From contig NZ_LN890328.1 in NCBI RefSeq assembly GCF_001458595.1, positions 946,480-1,010,479 on the forward strand: a stretch of 64,000 bases of DNA. The letters run 5' to 3'. The number at the start of each line of letters is the position of its first letter. The stretch's first letter is position 1. The position numbers and the translations under genes were made by a program. Below are positions 24,077 through 33,589 of the stretch, in pieces. The stretch is from Clostridium neonatale. Lineage in GTDB: Bacteria; Bacillota; Clostridia; Clostridiales; Clostridiaceae. Below the pieces are notes generated by a model. It was not told the origin of the DNA, did no database searches, and was given only the letters and a program-made list of their open reading frames with translations.

Positions 24077-25444
24077 ATGGACAAAAGAATAGATTTAACA
24101 GAGGGGAATATTACAGAAAAGCTAGTGAAGCTTGCATTACCTATAATGGGAACATCTTTTATACAAATGGCCTATAATATGATAGATATGATATGGGTGG
24201 GGAAAGAAGGAAGTAATGCAGTTGCAGCAGTTGGGACTGCAGGGTTTTATCCATGGCTTGCAATGGCTTTTATAATGATTTCGAAGGTTGGTGGAGAAAT
24301 AAAAGTTGCACAAGCAATAGGAAATAAAGATACTAAAAGAGCTAAATCGTATATTAAAGTAGCAATTGAGATAAATTTAATTTTAGCTTTAATATATTCA
24401 GTATTTCTATTAATATTTAATAGACAATTAATATATCTTTTTAATTTAGGAAATAATGATGTTATTTTAATGTCAAGGCAATATTTAATTATTGTGGCAA
24501 TTGGAATGGTATTTTATTTCATAAATCCAGTTTTTACATCTATATTTAATGGACTTGGTAATAGTAAATCACCATTTAAAATCAATACCATAGGTTTAAT
24601 GGCTAATATAATATTAGATCCATTATTAATATTTGGTGCTGGTCCTATACCTGCATTAGGAGTTATTGGTGCGGCCTTAGCAACTGTAGCTGCTCAAATT
24701 ATAGTATCAATATGTTTTATATTTATGATAATAAGAAATAAAGATCATCTTTTTAATATTAAGTTATTTAGAAATATGGACTTTAAATACTATAATGTTT
24801 TGTATAAACTGGGGTTACCAGTAGCGGTACAAAGTGGTCTGTTTACTTTATTTTCTATGGCAATGGGAGTAATAGTTGCAAGTTTTGGACCAGTAGCAGT
24901 TGCAGCACAAAAGGTAGGATCTCAAATAGAATCAATATCATGGATGAGTGCAGATGGGTTGGCAGTCGCATTATCAACATTTGTAGGTCAAAATTATGGC
25001 GCAAGAAAATATGATAGGATCAATAAAGGATGTAAATCTGGAATAATAACAGCATTAGTTTGGGGGATTTTTACTACTGTTATTTTGGTTGTGTTTAATA
25101 GACAAATATTTTCTATATTTATAAATGAACCAGATGCAATACAAAAAGGTTCAGACTATTTAAGAATACTTGGATATTCACAATTATTTATGTGTATAGA
25201 AATTATTGTTTGTGGTATTTTCAAAGGAATTGGAAGAACATATATACCATCTATAATAAGCATAATATTTACTGGAATTAGAATTCCAATGGCTTATGTA
25301 CTTAGCAAACCTAATTTTTTAGGTATTGATGGAATATGGTGGAGCATAACAATTTCAAGTATATTTAAGGGAATTTTATTATTAAGTATATTTAGTGTTC
25401 TTTATAAATTAAAGAAATTGTATAAAGAAATTAAAGAGAATTAA
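24077..25444 (+). CDS. MATE-family multidrug/sodium efflux transporter
   Basis: This 455-aa polytopic protein has about 12 hydrophobic segments. The two homologous halves start LVKLALPIMGTSFIQMAYNMIDMIWVG and LYKLGLPVAVQSGLFTLFSM, and the conserved FNGLGNSKSP and FKGIGRTYIPS loops are present. The GTAGFYPW region and length fit the NorM/DinF superfamily, which exports cationic drugs or other amphiphiles against Na+ or H+. Substrate not predictable. Ribosome site cataggaga. It is monocistronic with its own terminator. Confidence 0.92.
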   Translation: MDKRIDLTEGNITEKLVKLALPIMGTSFIQMAYNMIDMIWVGKEGSNAVAAVGTAGFYPWLAMAFIMISKVGGEIKVAQAIGNKDTKRAKSYIKVAIEINLILALIYSVFLLIFNRQLIYLFNLGNNDVILMSRQYLIIVAIGMVFYFINPVFTSIFNGLGNSKSPFKINTIGLMANIILDPLLIFGAGPIPALGVIGAALATVAAQIIVSICFIFMIIRNKDHLFNIKLFRNMDFKYYNVLYKLGLPVAVQSGLFTLFSMAMGVIVASFGPVAVAAQKVGSQIESISWMSADGLAVALSTFVGQNYGARKYDRINKGCKSGIITALVWGIFTTVILVVFNRQIFSIFINEPDAIQKGSDYLRILGYSQLFMCIEIIVCGIFKGIGRTYIPSIISIIFTGIRIPMAYVLSKPNFLGIDGIWWSITISSIFKGILLLSIFSVLYKLKKLYKEIKEN

Positions 25445-25480
25445 ATTTTATGGAAAAGGTTTTGTAGATTAGCAATTGAG

Positions 25481-25517
25481 GCCCAGAGGAGATTTTTTCT
25501 CTTCTGGCTTTTTTTGT
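25481..25517 (+). terminator. intrinsic terminator after the MATE gene
   Basis: gcccagaggaga (25481-25492) pairs with tctcttctggc (25498-25508) with one bulge, followed by T8. Confidence 0.82.
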
Positions 25518-25648
25518 ATAGGTAAAGTATAAAATTTTTGATGAGCTGACTAAAAAAGTGTAATAAAATCACATAATTCTATATACTAATTTTAGTATAA
25601 TGGTTTTATATTAAGTTTAATTTGTATTTTTAAGAAGGGAGCTTATTA

Positions 25649-26929
25649 ATGTTTGATACACTAATAAATAGCAAAAATATAAGTTTTATATTTGTATTTT
25701 TTCAAGGAATACTTTCATTTTTATCACCGTGCATATTACCACTTATTCCAATATATATAAGTTATCTTGCGGGAAATTCAAAAAAAGTAAGTGGTGATGG
25801 AATTATTACTTATGAAAGAAGAGAGGTATTTTTAAATACAGTATTTTTTGTACTTGGAATTTCTACTGTATTTTTTATACTAGGATTATCCTTTACAACT
25901 ATTGGAAGGATACTTAATAGTTATAAAGTGATTATTAGTAGAATTTCAGGTATAATAATAATTTTTCTTGGTTTATTTCAATTAGGGTTATTTAATTTTG
26001 GATTTTTAAATAGGGAATTTAAAATTAAAGCTAAAATTAATTTTAATAATATGAATCCATCTGTAGCATACATTATGGGATTTACATTTAGCTTTGCATG
26101 GACACCGTGTGTTGGACCCGCATTATCTTCAATATTATTGCTTGCCTCTAGTGCAAAAACTACAATACTTGGAAATATGCTTGTTTTAGTTTATGCATTA
26201 GGATTTATAATACCATTTTTAATTTTGGGAATATTTACAACACAAGCACTTAATTTTATAAAGAAGAATAAAAAAATTGTTCAATATACCATAAAAGTTG
26301 GAGGAGTCATAATGGTTATAATGGGACTTATGACCTTTACTGGAGGTATAAATAATATAACTAAATATTTAAATAGCAATAATTCATACATTAATGAAGA
26401 AACAAAAGATAAAAAGATAGAAGATGAAAATAAAGCAGAAAATGATTATAGTGATGAAAGTAAGAATGAGCATAATGGTAGTAATAATAAAGATCTTATG
26501 GAGGCATTTGATTTTTCACTTACTGATCAATATGGAAATACTCATACCTTATCAGATTATAAGGGCAAAACAGTATTTTTAAATTTCTTTGCGACTTGGT
26601 GTGGTCCATGTAAAGTTGAGATGCCTCATATAGAGGAGTTATACAATGAACACAATTTAAATAATGATGATATTGTAATTATTGCTGTTTCAAATCCTGG
26701 TGGAAGAGAAAAAGATATGAATGGAGTAAAGCAGTTTTTAAAAGATGAAGGATATACGTTTCCAGTAGTTTTTGATGAAAGTGGAGAAGTTTTCTCAAAA
26801 TATAATATAATGTCACTTCCAACCACATTTATGATAAATGAATATGGGAAGGTATATGGATATGTAAGTGGAGCATTAAGTAAAGATCAAATGGAAAGTA
26901 TTATAAAGCAGACACAAGAAAATAAGTAA
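25649..26929 (+). CDS. CcdA-type thiol-disulfide transporter fused to a TlpA/ResA thioredoxin domain
   Basis: Residues 1-235 are a six-TM CcdA domain with its paired cysteines in LSPCILPLIP (C28) and WTPCVGPALS (C154). These carry reducing equivalents across the membrane. An acidic Asn/Lys/Asp-rich linker (about 243-283) leads to an extracytoplasmic thioredoxin fold: FFATWCGPCK with C318-C321 and the cis-proline in SLPTTF (P391). Electrons from cytoplasmic thioredoxin would pass via CcdA to the attached reductase domain and then to exported proteins. In many bacteria the two parts are separate genes. Ribosome site aagggag. Monocistronic; no cytochrome c genes are adjacent. Confidence 0.92.
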   Translation: MFDTLINSKNISFIFVFFQGILSFLSPCILPLIPIYISYLAGNSKKVSGDGIITYERREVFLNTVFFVLGISTVFFILGLSFTTIGRILNSYKVIISRISGIIIIFLGLFQLGLFNFGFLNREFKIKAKINFNNMNPSVAYIMGFTFSFAWTPCVGPALSSILLLASSAKTTILGNMLVLVYALGFIIPFLILGIFTTQALNFIKKNKKIVQYTIKVGGVIMVIMGLMTFTGGINNITKYLNSNNSYINEETKDKKIEDENKAENDYSDESKNEHNGSNNKDLMEAFDFSLTDQYGNTHTLSDYKGKTVFLNFFATWCGPCKVEMPHIEELYNEHNLNNDDIVIIAVSNPGGREKDMNGVKQFLKDEGYTFPVVFDESGEVFSKYNIMSLPTTFMINEYGKVYGYVSGALSKDQMESIIKQTQENK

Positions 26930-27009
26930 TATTATATTATTAATAACCATAAAATAATATAAATAAATTAAATTTCAGTAAAGTGTGTATCATATTTACA
27001 ATATATAAG

Positions 27010-27038
27010 TTGACATATAAATCCTATAATGTTACACT
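27010..27038 (+). promoter_or_regulatory. promoter of the cobalamin-riboswitch transcript
   Basis: TTGACA (27010-27015), 17 nt, TACACT (27033-27038), placing the start just before the riboswitch at 27061. A TATAAT at 27025 has only 9 nt spacing and is a poorer fit. Confidence 0.55.
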
Positions 27039-27060
27039 TTACAATGACAATTTAATATTA

Positions 27061-27290
27061 AAAAGGTGCTTGGTGCAATTATTAATTGCAGGCCAAGAGA
27101 ATAGGGAAATGGGTGAAAGTCCCATACGGTCCCGCCGCTGTAATGGAGGAGTAGAAGCCATAATTATTTCTAAAATGTAATCTGATTTTTATTATATTCT
27201 GAAATAATTATAAAATCACTGTATATTTTTAGTATATGGGAAGATGGAGTACTGCTAAGATACCTAAGTCAGAAGACCTGCCTTTTTAAT
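27061..27290 (+). promoter_or_regulatory. cobalamin (adenosylcobalamin) riboswitch aptamer
   Basis: All hallmark blocks are present in order: aaaggtgcttgg (P1/P2 entry), gggaaatgggtgaaagtccc, acggtcccgccgctgtaat (the B12-box-containing core), gggaagatggagta, and the closing aagtcagaagacctgcc at 27266-27283. Binding of the cobalamin should switch the downstream terminator (27368-27417) and shut off cbiMNQO. A small frame through the aptamer is not a gene. Confidence 0.95.
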
Positions 27291-27367
27291 AGGCTATTAC
27301 ACTATGTTACGGACGATGGCAAAGTGTCTAAAATTTATTTCCATTAATTTGGAGGTAGTTTTGTCAC

Positions 27368-27417
27368 GTCTTTTTATAGTTTATTCATTTAGAATAAACT
27401 ATAAAAGGACTTTTTTA
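27368..27417 (+). terminator. riboswitch expression-platform terminator
   Basis: A 19-bp stem (27368-27386 with 27392-27410, one G-U) is followed by T6, 24 nt before the cbiM start codon. Confidence 0.82.
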
Positions 27418-27440
27418 TTACTTAAATAAGGAGGATAAAT

Positions 27441-28199
27441 ATGTCAAATAAACAAAAAAGATTAACTGTAATTGGACTTACTCTTTTAATTATGTTCGGA
27501 TTTAATAAAGGTGTAAATGCAATGCATATTATGGAAGGATATCTGCCTGTTAAATATTGTATAGTATGGGGTGTTTTATGTATTCCATTTTTAATCTATG
27601 GATTTATTTCAATTAAGAAGACGGCAGCAGAACATAGAAAAACACTACTTATTTTAGCTATGGTAGGGGCGTATGCATTCGTACTTTCTGCATTAAAGAT
27701 TCCATCAGTTACAGGAAGTAGTTCACATCCAACTGGAACAGGACTTGGCGCAATGCTTTTTGGACCAAGTGCCATGAGTATTATAGGAATTATAGTATTA
27801 TTATTTCAGGCAATTTTACTTGCACATGGAGGACTAACAACTCTAGGTGCAAATACATTTTCTATGGCAATTGCTGGGCCATTTCTTTCATACGGAATTT
27901 ATAAATTATGTGAAAAATTAAAAATAAACAGAATGGTTGGAGTATTTTTAGGGGCATGTTTAGGTGATTTATTCACATATTGTGTAACATCTTTCCAAAT
28001 TGGACTAGCCTATCCATCACAAGTAGGAGGAGTAGGAGCATCAGTTGTAAAATTCCTTGGAATTTTTGCAATTACACAAGTTCCACTTGCTATAATCGAA
28101 GGTATATTGACTGCTGTTGTAGTTATGATTCTTGAATCATATGCAAAGCAAGAGCTTACTGAAATAGGATTTTTAAAAGGAGGAGTTATAAATGAGTAG
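27441..28199 (+). CDS. cbiM: energy-coupling factor cobalt transporter, substrate-binding membrane component
   Basis: This 252-aa membrane protein recognises Co2+. A signal-like first segment ([20 protein letters not shown]) precedes MHIMEGYLP, the N-terminus of the mature protein in the family, whose histidine helps coordinate the metal. [17 protein letters not shown] and [19 protein letters not shown] are typical CbiM loops. Ribosome site taaggagga. It is first of cbiMNQO under the cobalamin riboswitch, so cobalt uptake falls when cobalamin is plentiful. It overlaps cbiN by 8 bases. Confidence 0.96.
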   Translation: MSNKQKRLTVIGLTLLIMFGFNKGVNAMHIMEGYLPVKYCIVWGVLCIPFLIYGFISIKKTAAEHRKTLLILAMVGAYAFVLSALKIPSVTGSSSHPTGTGLGAMLFGPSAMSIIGIIVLLFQAILLAHGGLTTLGANTFSMAIAGPFLSYGIYKLCEKLKINRMVGVFLGACLGDLFTYCVTSFQIGLAYPSQVGGVGASVVKFLGIFAITQVPLAIIEGILTAVVVMILESYAKQELTEIGFLKGGVINE

Positions 28200-28497
28200 T
28201 AAAGTTAAGACAGGTATAATTCTAATTCTTCTTTGTGTAATTATTGCAGTAGTTCCACTAGCATTTATAAAAGATTCAGAATTTGGTGGGTCAGATGATG
28301 AAGCGTCAAACGCAATAAGCAGTATACTTGAAGTTGATGAATACAAGCCTTGGTTTTCACCTATTTATGAGCCACCAGGTGGGGAAACAGAATCTTTATT
28401 ATTCTGCCTTCAAGCAGCTATTGGTGCAGGAATATTTGGGTTCGGACTTGGTACATTAATGGAAAGAGGAAGAAATAGAAAAGAAAAATCAAAATAA
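28192..28497 (+). CDS. cbiN: cobalt ECF transporter accessory protein CbiN
   Basis: This 101-aa protein has two membrane segments ([20 protein letters not shown] and near [19 protein letters not shown]) with an outside loop [15 protein letters not shown]...[18 protein letters not shown]. The KPWF.P.WEPP.GE-like stretch is the CbiN signature. It assists CbiM in metal loading. Its start overlaps the end of cbiM, implying coupled translation. Confidence 0.95.
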   Translation: MSSKVKTGIILILLCVIIAVVPLAFIKDSEFGGSDDEASNAISSILEVDEYKPWFSPIYEPPGGETESLLFCLQAAIGAGIFGFGLGTLMERGRNRKEKSK

Positions 28498-28518
28498 CTT
28501 TTAAAGGGGAAATGAAAG

Positions 28519-29295
28519 ATGATAATGATAGATAAACTTGCATATTCGTCCAAATTAAGATATAAAAGTCCATGCTTGAAATCATTTGTTGCAGTAAGTA
28601 CACTATTTATATGTGTAATAGCACGTTTACCTCTCATTTCATTATTAATCCTTTTATGTATGGGAAGTCTTACCGTATTTATTGGTAAGACTTCTTTAAA
28701 ATATTATTTGAAATTAATGATTATTCCACTAGGATTTCTAATTTTAAGCACTATAGCTATAATTGTTAACATCTCTGATGAACCTCTATCTTCAATTTCA
28801 ATTGCACTACTTGGAAAATACATATCTATAACGACAGCATCTTTTTATTATGGTTGTAATTTAATTTTAGTTTCACTTGCAGCAGTGTCATGCTTATATT
28901 TCTTATCTTTATCAACTCCAGTGATTGATTTGTTATATGTACTTAAAACAATACATTGCCCAGAGCTAATTATTGAATTATTACTATTAATTTATAGATT
29001 CATTTTTGTGTTATTAGATATATCAAATTCTATTTATACTTCCCAAAAATGTAGATTAGGTAATAGAAATTTCAAAACATCATTAAAATCTGCAAGCAGT
29101 TTATGTGCAGTAATGTTTATTCGTGCATTAAAAAAATCTTCAATGTTATATGATTCAATGGAATCAAGATGTTATGACGGGCGAATAAATGTTTTAAAAA
29201 GATATGTAAAGGCAGAAAGAAAAGAAATTATTTTATCAATAATTTTTGAAGTAGCATTAATAATTATAGCAATTATTTGTTGGAGGTCTATATGA
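28519..29295 (+). CDS. cbiQ: cobalt ECF transporter T component
   Basis: This 258-aa transmembrane coupling protein starts MIMIDKLAYSSKLRYKSPCLK, has five hydrophobic segments, and carries the two coupling motifs near the C-terminus (a SRCYDGRINVL-type Ala-Arg-Gly motif close to residue 215) that dock on the ATPase. Ribosome site aaaggggaaa. Overlaps the cbiO start by 4 bases. Confidence 0.94.
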   Translation: MIMIDKLAYSSKLRYKSPCLKSFVAVSTLFICVIARLPLISLLILLCMGSLTVFIGKTSLKYYLKLMIIPLGFLILSTIAIIVNISDEPLSSISIALLGKYISITTASFYYGCNLILVSLAAVSCLYFLSLSTPVIDLLYVLKTIHCPELIIELLLLIYRFIFVLLDISNSIYTSQKCRLGNRNFKTSLKSASSLCAVMFIRALKKSSMLYDSMESRCYDGRINVLKRYVKAERKEIILSIIFEVALIIIAIICWRSI

Positions 29296-30146
29296 GTGAT
29301 AGTATTTTAAAGGTTGCAAATTTAAGTTATGTGTATGAAGATGGAACAAAAGCACTAAAAAAAATAGATTTTAATATAAAAAAAGGTGAGAAGATAGCTT
29401 TTATAGGTGGAAATGGTTCAGGTAAATCTACCATGTTTTTATGCTTAAATGGTGTACTTAGACCTACGAGTGGGAATATTTATTATGAAGATAAGCAAAT
29501 AGAATATACAAGAAAAGGATTATTAGATTTGAGAAGTAAAGTCCAGATAGTTTTTCAAGATCCAGACAATCAGCTATTTTCAGCAAGCGTTTATGAAGAA
29601 ATCTCGTTTGGAATTTTTAATTTGGGAATAGATGAAAAGGTAGTTGAAAGAAAAGTTAATGAAGTTATAAAGGAATTGGAAATTGAACCTTTTGTAAATA
29701 AACCAACACATTTTTTAAGTGGAGGACAAAAAAAGAGAGTTTCTATTGCAGATATTCTTGTTATGGATCCAGAGGTCATAATATTAGATGAGCCAACATC
29801 TGCCTTAGATCCGAAATATACAAATGTTGTGAATAATCTTATTGATGAACTAACTGAAAATGGTAAGACAGTTATTTTATCAACTCATGATGTAAATCAA
29901 GCATTAAAATGGGCTGATAGAATTTTTGTGTTTATGGATGGAGAGATAGTAAAAGAAGGAAGGCCGGAAGACATATTTTTAGATGATGAAACATTAAATA
30001 AAGCAAATTTATTAGTACCATATACAATAAAATTATATAAAAATCTTTTGCGTAAAGGAATTTTAAATGAAAATTTAAAAGTACCTAAAACTATTGAAAT
30101 TTTAGAAAAATATATAGAAGAAAGTTTTGAAAGTAAGAAGGGATAA
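29292..30146 (+). CDS. cbiO: cobalt ECF transporter ATP-binding subunit
   Basis: This ABC ATPase has about 284 residues: Walker A GGNGSGKST around residues 39-47, Q-loop VFQDPDNQLFSASVYEEI, signature LSGGQKKRVSIA near 142, Walker B VIILDEPTSALDP near 162-168, and H-loop STHDVNQAL. I chose the ATG at 29292, 5 nt after tggagg at 29281-29286 and overlapping the cbiQ stop (ATGA); the TTG at 29277 is upstream of the ribosome site. One cbiO gene probably gives a homodimeric ATPase. Confidence 0.95.
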   Translation: MSDSILKVANLSYVYEDGTKALKKIDFNIKKGEKIAFIGGNGSGKSTMFLCLNGVLRPTSGNIYYEDKQIEYTRKGLLDLRSKVQIVFQDPDNQLFSASVYEEISFGIFNLGIDEKVVERKVNEVIKELEIEPFVNKPTHFLSGGQKKRVSIADILVMDPEVIILDEPTSALDPKYTNVVNNLIDELTENGKTVILSTHDVNQALKWADRIFVFMDGEIVKEGRPEDIFLDDETLNKANLLVPYTIKLYKNLLRKGILNENLKVPKTIEILEKYIEESFESKKG

Positions 30147-30149
30147 AAT

Positions 30150-30399
30150 ATGCATTTAAAGCAAAGAAATGCAGTAACATATGCCATTTTAGCTGCTGTT
30201 TTGTATGGAACAATGGTACCTTTCTCATTATTATGTAAAAGCTCAGAAAGAACTAGGTGCAGCCAAAATAAGTGCATACTATGCTATAGCACCGTTTGTG
30301 GGAGCATTTATTTCAGTAATAGTTTTTAGAGGAGAATTCACTATGAATTTTTTTGTAGGCCTAATAATCATGATTATTGGTACCTATCTTGCAGCATAA
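30150..30399 (+). pseudogene. EamA/DMT-family transporter gene with internal deletion and frameshift
   Basis: The frame from the ATG at 30150 begins like an EamA transporter (MHLKQRNAVTYAILAAVLYG, then MVPFSLL). After ~28 codons it switches to another frame that encodes a typical EamA C-terminus: KAQKELGAAKISAYYAIAPF, then FRGEF, FVGLIIMIIGTYLAA, ending at 30399. Roughly 200 residues of the middle are missing, so the gene is dead. The start of the second frame (30205) is not a gene of its own. It sits 3 nt after cbiO, so the intact ancestor was probably co-transcribed with cbiMNQO. Confidence 0.78.
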
Positions 30400-30450
30400 A
30401 AAATATAGAGTTATATCAAATACATTTGATTTAGATCTATATTTTTATTT
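30398..30450 (+). terminator. intrinsic terminator of the cbi transcript
   Basis: aaaaatataga (30398-30408) pairs with tctatattttt (30436-30446), with an inner stem atcaaat/atttgat, followed by attt. Confidence 0.72.
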
Positions 30451-30641
30451 TAAAATTAATTATGAATTTAGCGCTGCCTCTTAATGCTATTTTTGAAAAC
30501 ATCTTAATTATGACAATTAACAAGTTCTTTTTAGTAGCGAAATAAAAGAATGAAAAAAAATATACTATTTTATTGAAAGAGTGTTAAAAATAAAATATAA
30601 TTATTAATATATTTAATAATTATGAAGAGGGGATGAATTAT

Positions 30642-31598
30642 ATGTCGATAAAAACAAGAAAAGTAGCGATTATTGGTACAGGTAATGTAGGATCACATTG
30701 TGCATTTTCTTTAGCACTTCAAGGTGTATGTGATGAAATCATATTCATAGATAAAAATGAAGTGAAAGCAAATGCAGAAGCAGTAGATTTAAGTGATACA
30801 ATTTCATATCTTCAACATTACGTTGAAAGTAGAAAAGGTACATTTGAAGACTGCTCTGATGCAGATATTGTAGTAGTAAGTCTTGGAGTGCCTCCAGCAC
30901 CTAATAAAAGCAGACTTGATTTTTTAGAAGGTACACTTAAAGAAGTAGATACAATTATAGATCCAATATTAAATTCAGGGTTTGATGGTATATTTGTAGT
31001 AATATCTAATCCGGTTGATGTAGTAACACACTATATATATGAAAAAACAAACTTTCCTAAAAATAAGGTGTTTGGAACTGGAACAACATTAGATTCATCA
31101 AGACTTAGAAGAATACTTTCAAAGGAAACAGGAATTGATCCAAAATCAATACAAGCTTATTCAATGGGTGAACATGGCGATTCACAAATGGTTCCTTGGT
31201 CACATGTATACTTAGGTGGTAAACCATTATTAGATTTAATGAAAGAAAAGCCAGATACATTTGGTAAACTTAATTTAGATGATATAGCTAAGAGAGCAGC
31301 TTTTGCAGCTTATGAAATCATCGAAGGAAAAGGATGTACTGAATTTGGCATAGGTGTTGGCTTAACTGAAATAGTAAAAACAATTTTACACAATGAAAGA
31401 AAAATACTTCCAGCAACTACATTATTAGAAGGACAATATGGACAAACTGATGTATTTGCAAGTGTTCCAGTTGTTATGACTAAAGATGGAATAGAAGAAA
31501 TTGTTGAAATTAATCTTACAGATGATGAACAAGAAAAGTTCAGTAATTCATGTGCAATAATTAAAGAATATATAGAAAAAGCAAAACATATAAAATAG
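30642..31598 (+). CDS. L-lactate dehydrogenase-family (L-2-hydroxyacid) NAD enzyme
   Basis: This is a protein of about 318 residues. NAD-binding VAIIGTGNVGS and IFIDKNE start the fold. The specificity loop VPPAPNKSRLDFLEG holds a conserved Arg, VISNPVDVVT carries the substrate Asn, and GTGTTLDSSRLRR and the catalytic His in SMGEHGDSQ follow. Classical lactate dehydrogenases have Gln and malate dehydrogenases Arg in the loop before SRLD; here the site is Pro/Ala, as in L-2-hydroxyisocaproate-type relatives. So it is surely this superfamily, but lactate as substrate is not certain. I chose the ATG at 30642, 9 nt after gaagagggg; the ATG at 30633 abuts the ribosome site. Confidence 0.85.
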   Translation: MSIKTRKVAIIGTGNVGSHCAFSLALQGVCDEIIFIDKNEVKANAEAVDLSDTISYLQHYVESRKGTFEDCSDADIVVVSLGVPPAPNKSRLDFLEGTLKEVDTIIDPILNSGFDGIFVVISNPVDVVTHYIYEKTNFPKNKVFGTGTTLDSSRLRRILSKETGIDPKSIQAYSMGEHGDSQMVPWSHVYLGGKPLLDLMKEKPDTFGKLNLDDIAKRAAFAAYEIIEGKGCTEFGIGVGLTEIVKTILHNERKILPATTLLEGQYGQTDVFASVPVVMTKDGIEEIVEINLTDDEQEKFSNSCAIIKEYIEKAKHIK

Positions 31599-31661
31599 TA
31601 TTAAAAATTTGTAGGAAATAAATAAAAGGCTTTTATTTATGTAGGATAAGAAGGAGTAAAT

Positions 31662-33146
31662 ATGGATAATTCAAAAGCTTTAATACCATTGATTGTAGTT
31701 TTAGTTTATATAGCAATATTAATGGTGATTAGTATAGTAGTTTCAAGAAAGCAAAAGAAAGATGGGGAAGCATTTCTTCTTTATAAAGGAAAAAATAATG
31801 CATTCATTACAGCAGTTACAGTAGCTGGACTAGCTATTGGAGGAGCATCAACTATTGGTATTGCCGAAAATGCTGTTAGTGATGGAATGAGCGCTGGATG
31901 GTACAATATTGCATGGGCATCTGGAGCTGTAATGGCAGCTTTCTTCGTAATTAACAAGTTTAGAAAGACAGGGTATAACACAATTGCAAAAATGCTTAAT
32001 GATATATATGATAAAAAAGCTATATTTATAGTTATAGTAGCACAAGTTATTATGCAGTGCGCAATCATATCATTACAATATAAGGCTGGAGGAGCAATAC
32101 TTGCAAGCCTTCTTCCAAATATTTTTGATTCACAAAATGGAACATTCTTTAGCTTTATAATGTTTATGATAATATCATTTGTTGGAGGGATGGGCTCAGC
32201 AAGTATAAGCAATATTTTCAATATTTCTTTAATCTATTTTGGAATATTAACAACAACAGGAATTATTTTGTTTACTAAGAATGCAGAAATAGGAATGACA
32301 GGACTTAATGCAGCTATAAATATGAATGCATCAAGTGCACAAAATTTCTTTAATCCTATTGAAGGGCATTCAGGTATCGTAATATTTAGTATAGTAGCAC
32401 TTATAATAACCATGGTTGCTAATTGCACATCACTTCAAGGGGTTGTTCAAATTGGGTTAACTTCAAAAAGTGATAAAGATGCTAAAAAAGGTTTTATAAT
32501 TGCAGCTATTATAATGGTACCACTTGGTTTTTTATGTGCACTTCTTGGAATATGTGCAAAAGCAATATATCCAGACTTAGAGCCTGCAACAAGAGCTCTT
32601 CCTGTGATTATTTTATCTCTTAATCCATTAATAGCTGGAATTACTTTAGCAGGACTTTGGGCTGCTGATATGTCAACTGCATGCAGTATGCTAATTGGAT
32701 GTTCAACTACAGTTAGCCAAGATATCTTATGTAAAACAAAATTAAAAGACAGTATAAACAAAAATTCTCTTATAGCTAATAAATTAATAATTTTAGGAAT
32801 AGGTCTTGTAACATATATTATTTCTATGGGGCAAGGCCAGATATTAGCCACTATAAAAGTAGCATTATCTTTATCAATTCCATGTTCAATAGTAGTCTTA
32901 GGTGGAATATGGTTTAGAGAAAATGTTTCAAGAAAATCTGCTTTTTATACAATATTTTCAGGGATAATTGTTATAGGTGCATGGCTTATTTTTCCTATAA
33001 AAACTCAGTTCTCGGATATACCTGTTTTAAGTGTAATATGCAATGATATTGCATATATAATGCTTATAATATGTGGTGGAGTATTTGTTATTTCTAATTG
33101 TGTATTTAAAGAAAAAGTATCAAATCTAAGGAAAATATATGATTAA
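31662..33146 (+). CDS. sodium:solute symporter family protein
   Basis: This 494-aa protein has about 13 membrane segments. It has the SSS landmarks: FLLYKGKNNAFITAVTVAGLAIGGAST at the start of TM1-TM2, GWYNIAWASGAVMAAF, and the LWAADMSTACSMLIGCSTTVSQD segment equivalent to the Na+-site helix. The family couples Na+ entry to uptake of solutes such as carboxylates, proline or sugars. It starts 63 nt after the lactate-dehydrogenase-like gene with ribosome site agaaggag and no terminator between. The pair may form an operon for uptake and oxidation of a hydroxy- or oxo-acid; that is inference. Confidence 0.88.
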   Translation: MDNSKALIPLIVVLVYIAILMVISIVVSRKQKKDGEAFLLYKGKNNAFITAVTVAGLAIGGASTIGIAENAVSDGMSAGWYNIAWASGAVMAAFFVINKFRKTGYNTIAKMLNDIYDKKAIFIVIVAQVIMQCAIISLQYKAGGAILASLLPNIFDSQNGTFFSFIMFMIISFVGGMGSASISNIFNISLIYFGILTTTGIILFTKNAEIGMTGLNAAINMNASSAQNFFNPIEGHSGIVIFSIVALIITMVANCTSLQGVVQIGLTSKSDKDAKKGFIIAAIIMVPLGFLCALLGICAKAIYPDLEPATRALPVIILSLNPLIAGITLAGLWAADMSTACSMLIGCSTTVSQDILCKTKLKDSINKNSLIANKLIILGIGLVTYIISMGQGQILATIKVALSLSIPCSIVVLGGIWFRENVSRKSAFYTIFSGIIVIGAWLIFPIKTQFSDIPVLSVICNDIAYIMLIICGGVFVISNCVFKEKVSNLRKIYD

Positions 33147-33213
33147 TTTAGGTTAGATATACTAAAATCTTGTTTTTATGATATAATTCAAAAGAAACGA
33201 GGTGTTTAAAGAA

Positions 33214-33516
33214 ATGGCAAAGAAAAATAGTAGAAATACAGATATTCTTAAAGATAGTAAAGACACTACTTCGCCTAAAGTTTATTCTATTCTTGTGAAT
33301 CTTGTAAATAATGACAGAGAAGATTTAGCAGAAGATGTGTTAAAAATAGATTACTTATTAGATTATACAAATAGATGTATAAAAGATAAAGATATTAAAG
33401 AAGCTAAAGAAACTATAAAAATAGCAGAAGATAGAATGAACAAAATAAAAGAATCTGGATTTGAAATAGATTATCTTGACTACGTATATGAAGGTATTAA
33501 GTCTAAATTAAAATAA
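33214..33516 (+). CDS. small charged helical protein, unknown function
   Basis: This is a protein of about 100 residues with no cysteines in metal patterns and no membrane segment. The pattern is mostly helical and highly charged (VLKIDYLLDYTNRCIKDKDI, KEAKETIKIAEDRMNKIKES). I chose the ATG at 33214 after acgagg; a GTG at 33202 overlaps the ribosome site. A 22-bp terminator follows. I do not recognise the family. Confidence 0.6.
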   Translation: MAKKNSRNTDILKDSKDTTSPKVYSILVNLVNNDREDLAEDVLKIDYLLDYTNRCIKDKDIKEAKETIKIAEDRMNKIKESGFEIDYLDYVYEGIKSKLK

Positions 33517-33518
33517 TT

Positions 33519-33570
33519 AAAGATACGAGTAGTAATATAATAATTATATTATTACTCGTATCTTTATTTT
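33519..33570. terminator. bidirectional terminator
   Basis: A 22-bp stem with a single G-U (33519-33540 with 33544-33565) and a 3-nt loop lies between convergent genes. Confidence 0.85.
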
Positions 33571-33589
33571 AAATGAAATTGTATAAAAT

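Noticed and set aside
26983..27180. 65-codon plus-strand frame before cbiM
   Set aside because: It runs through the promoter and the conserved core of the cobalamin riboswitch; no ribosome site.
30205..30399. 64-aa protein as an independent small gene
   Set aside because: It matches only the C-terminal end of an EamA transporter, and the N-terminal end lies just upstream in another frame, so it is part of a pseudogene.
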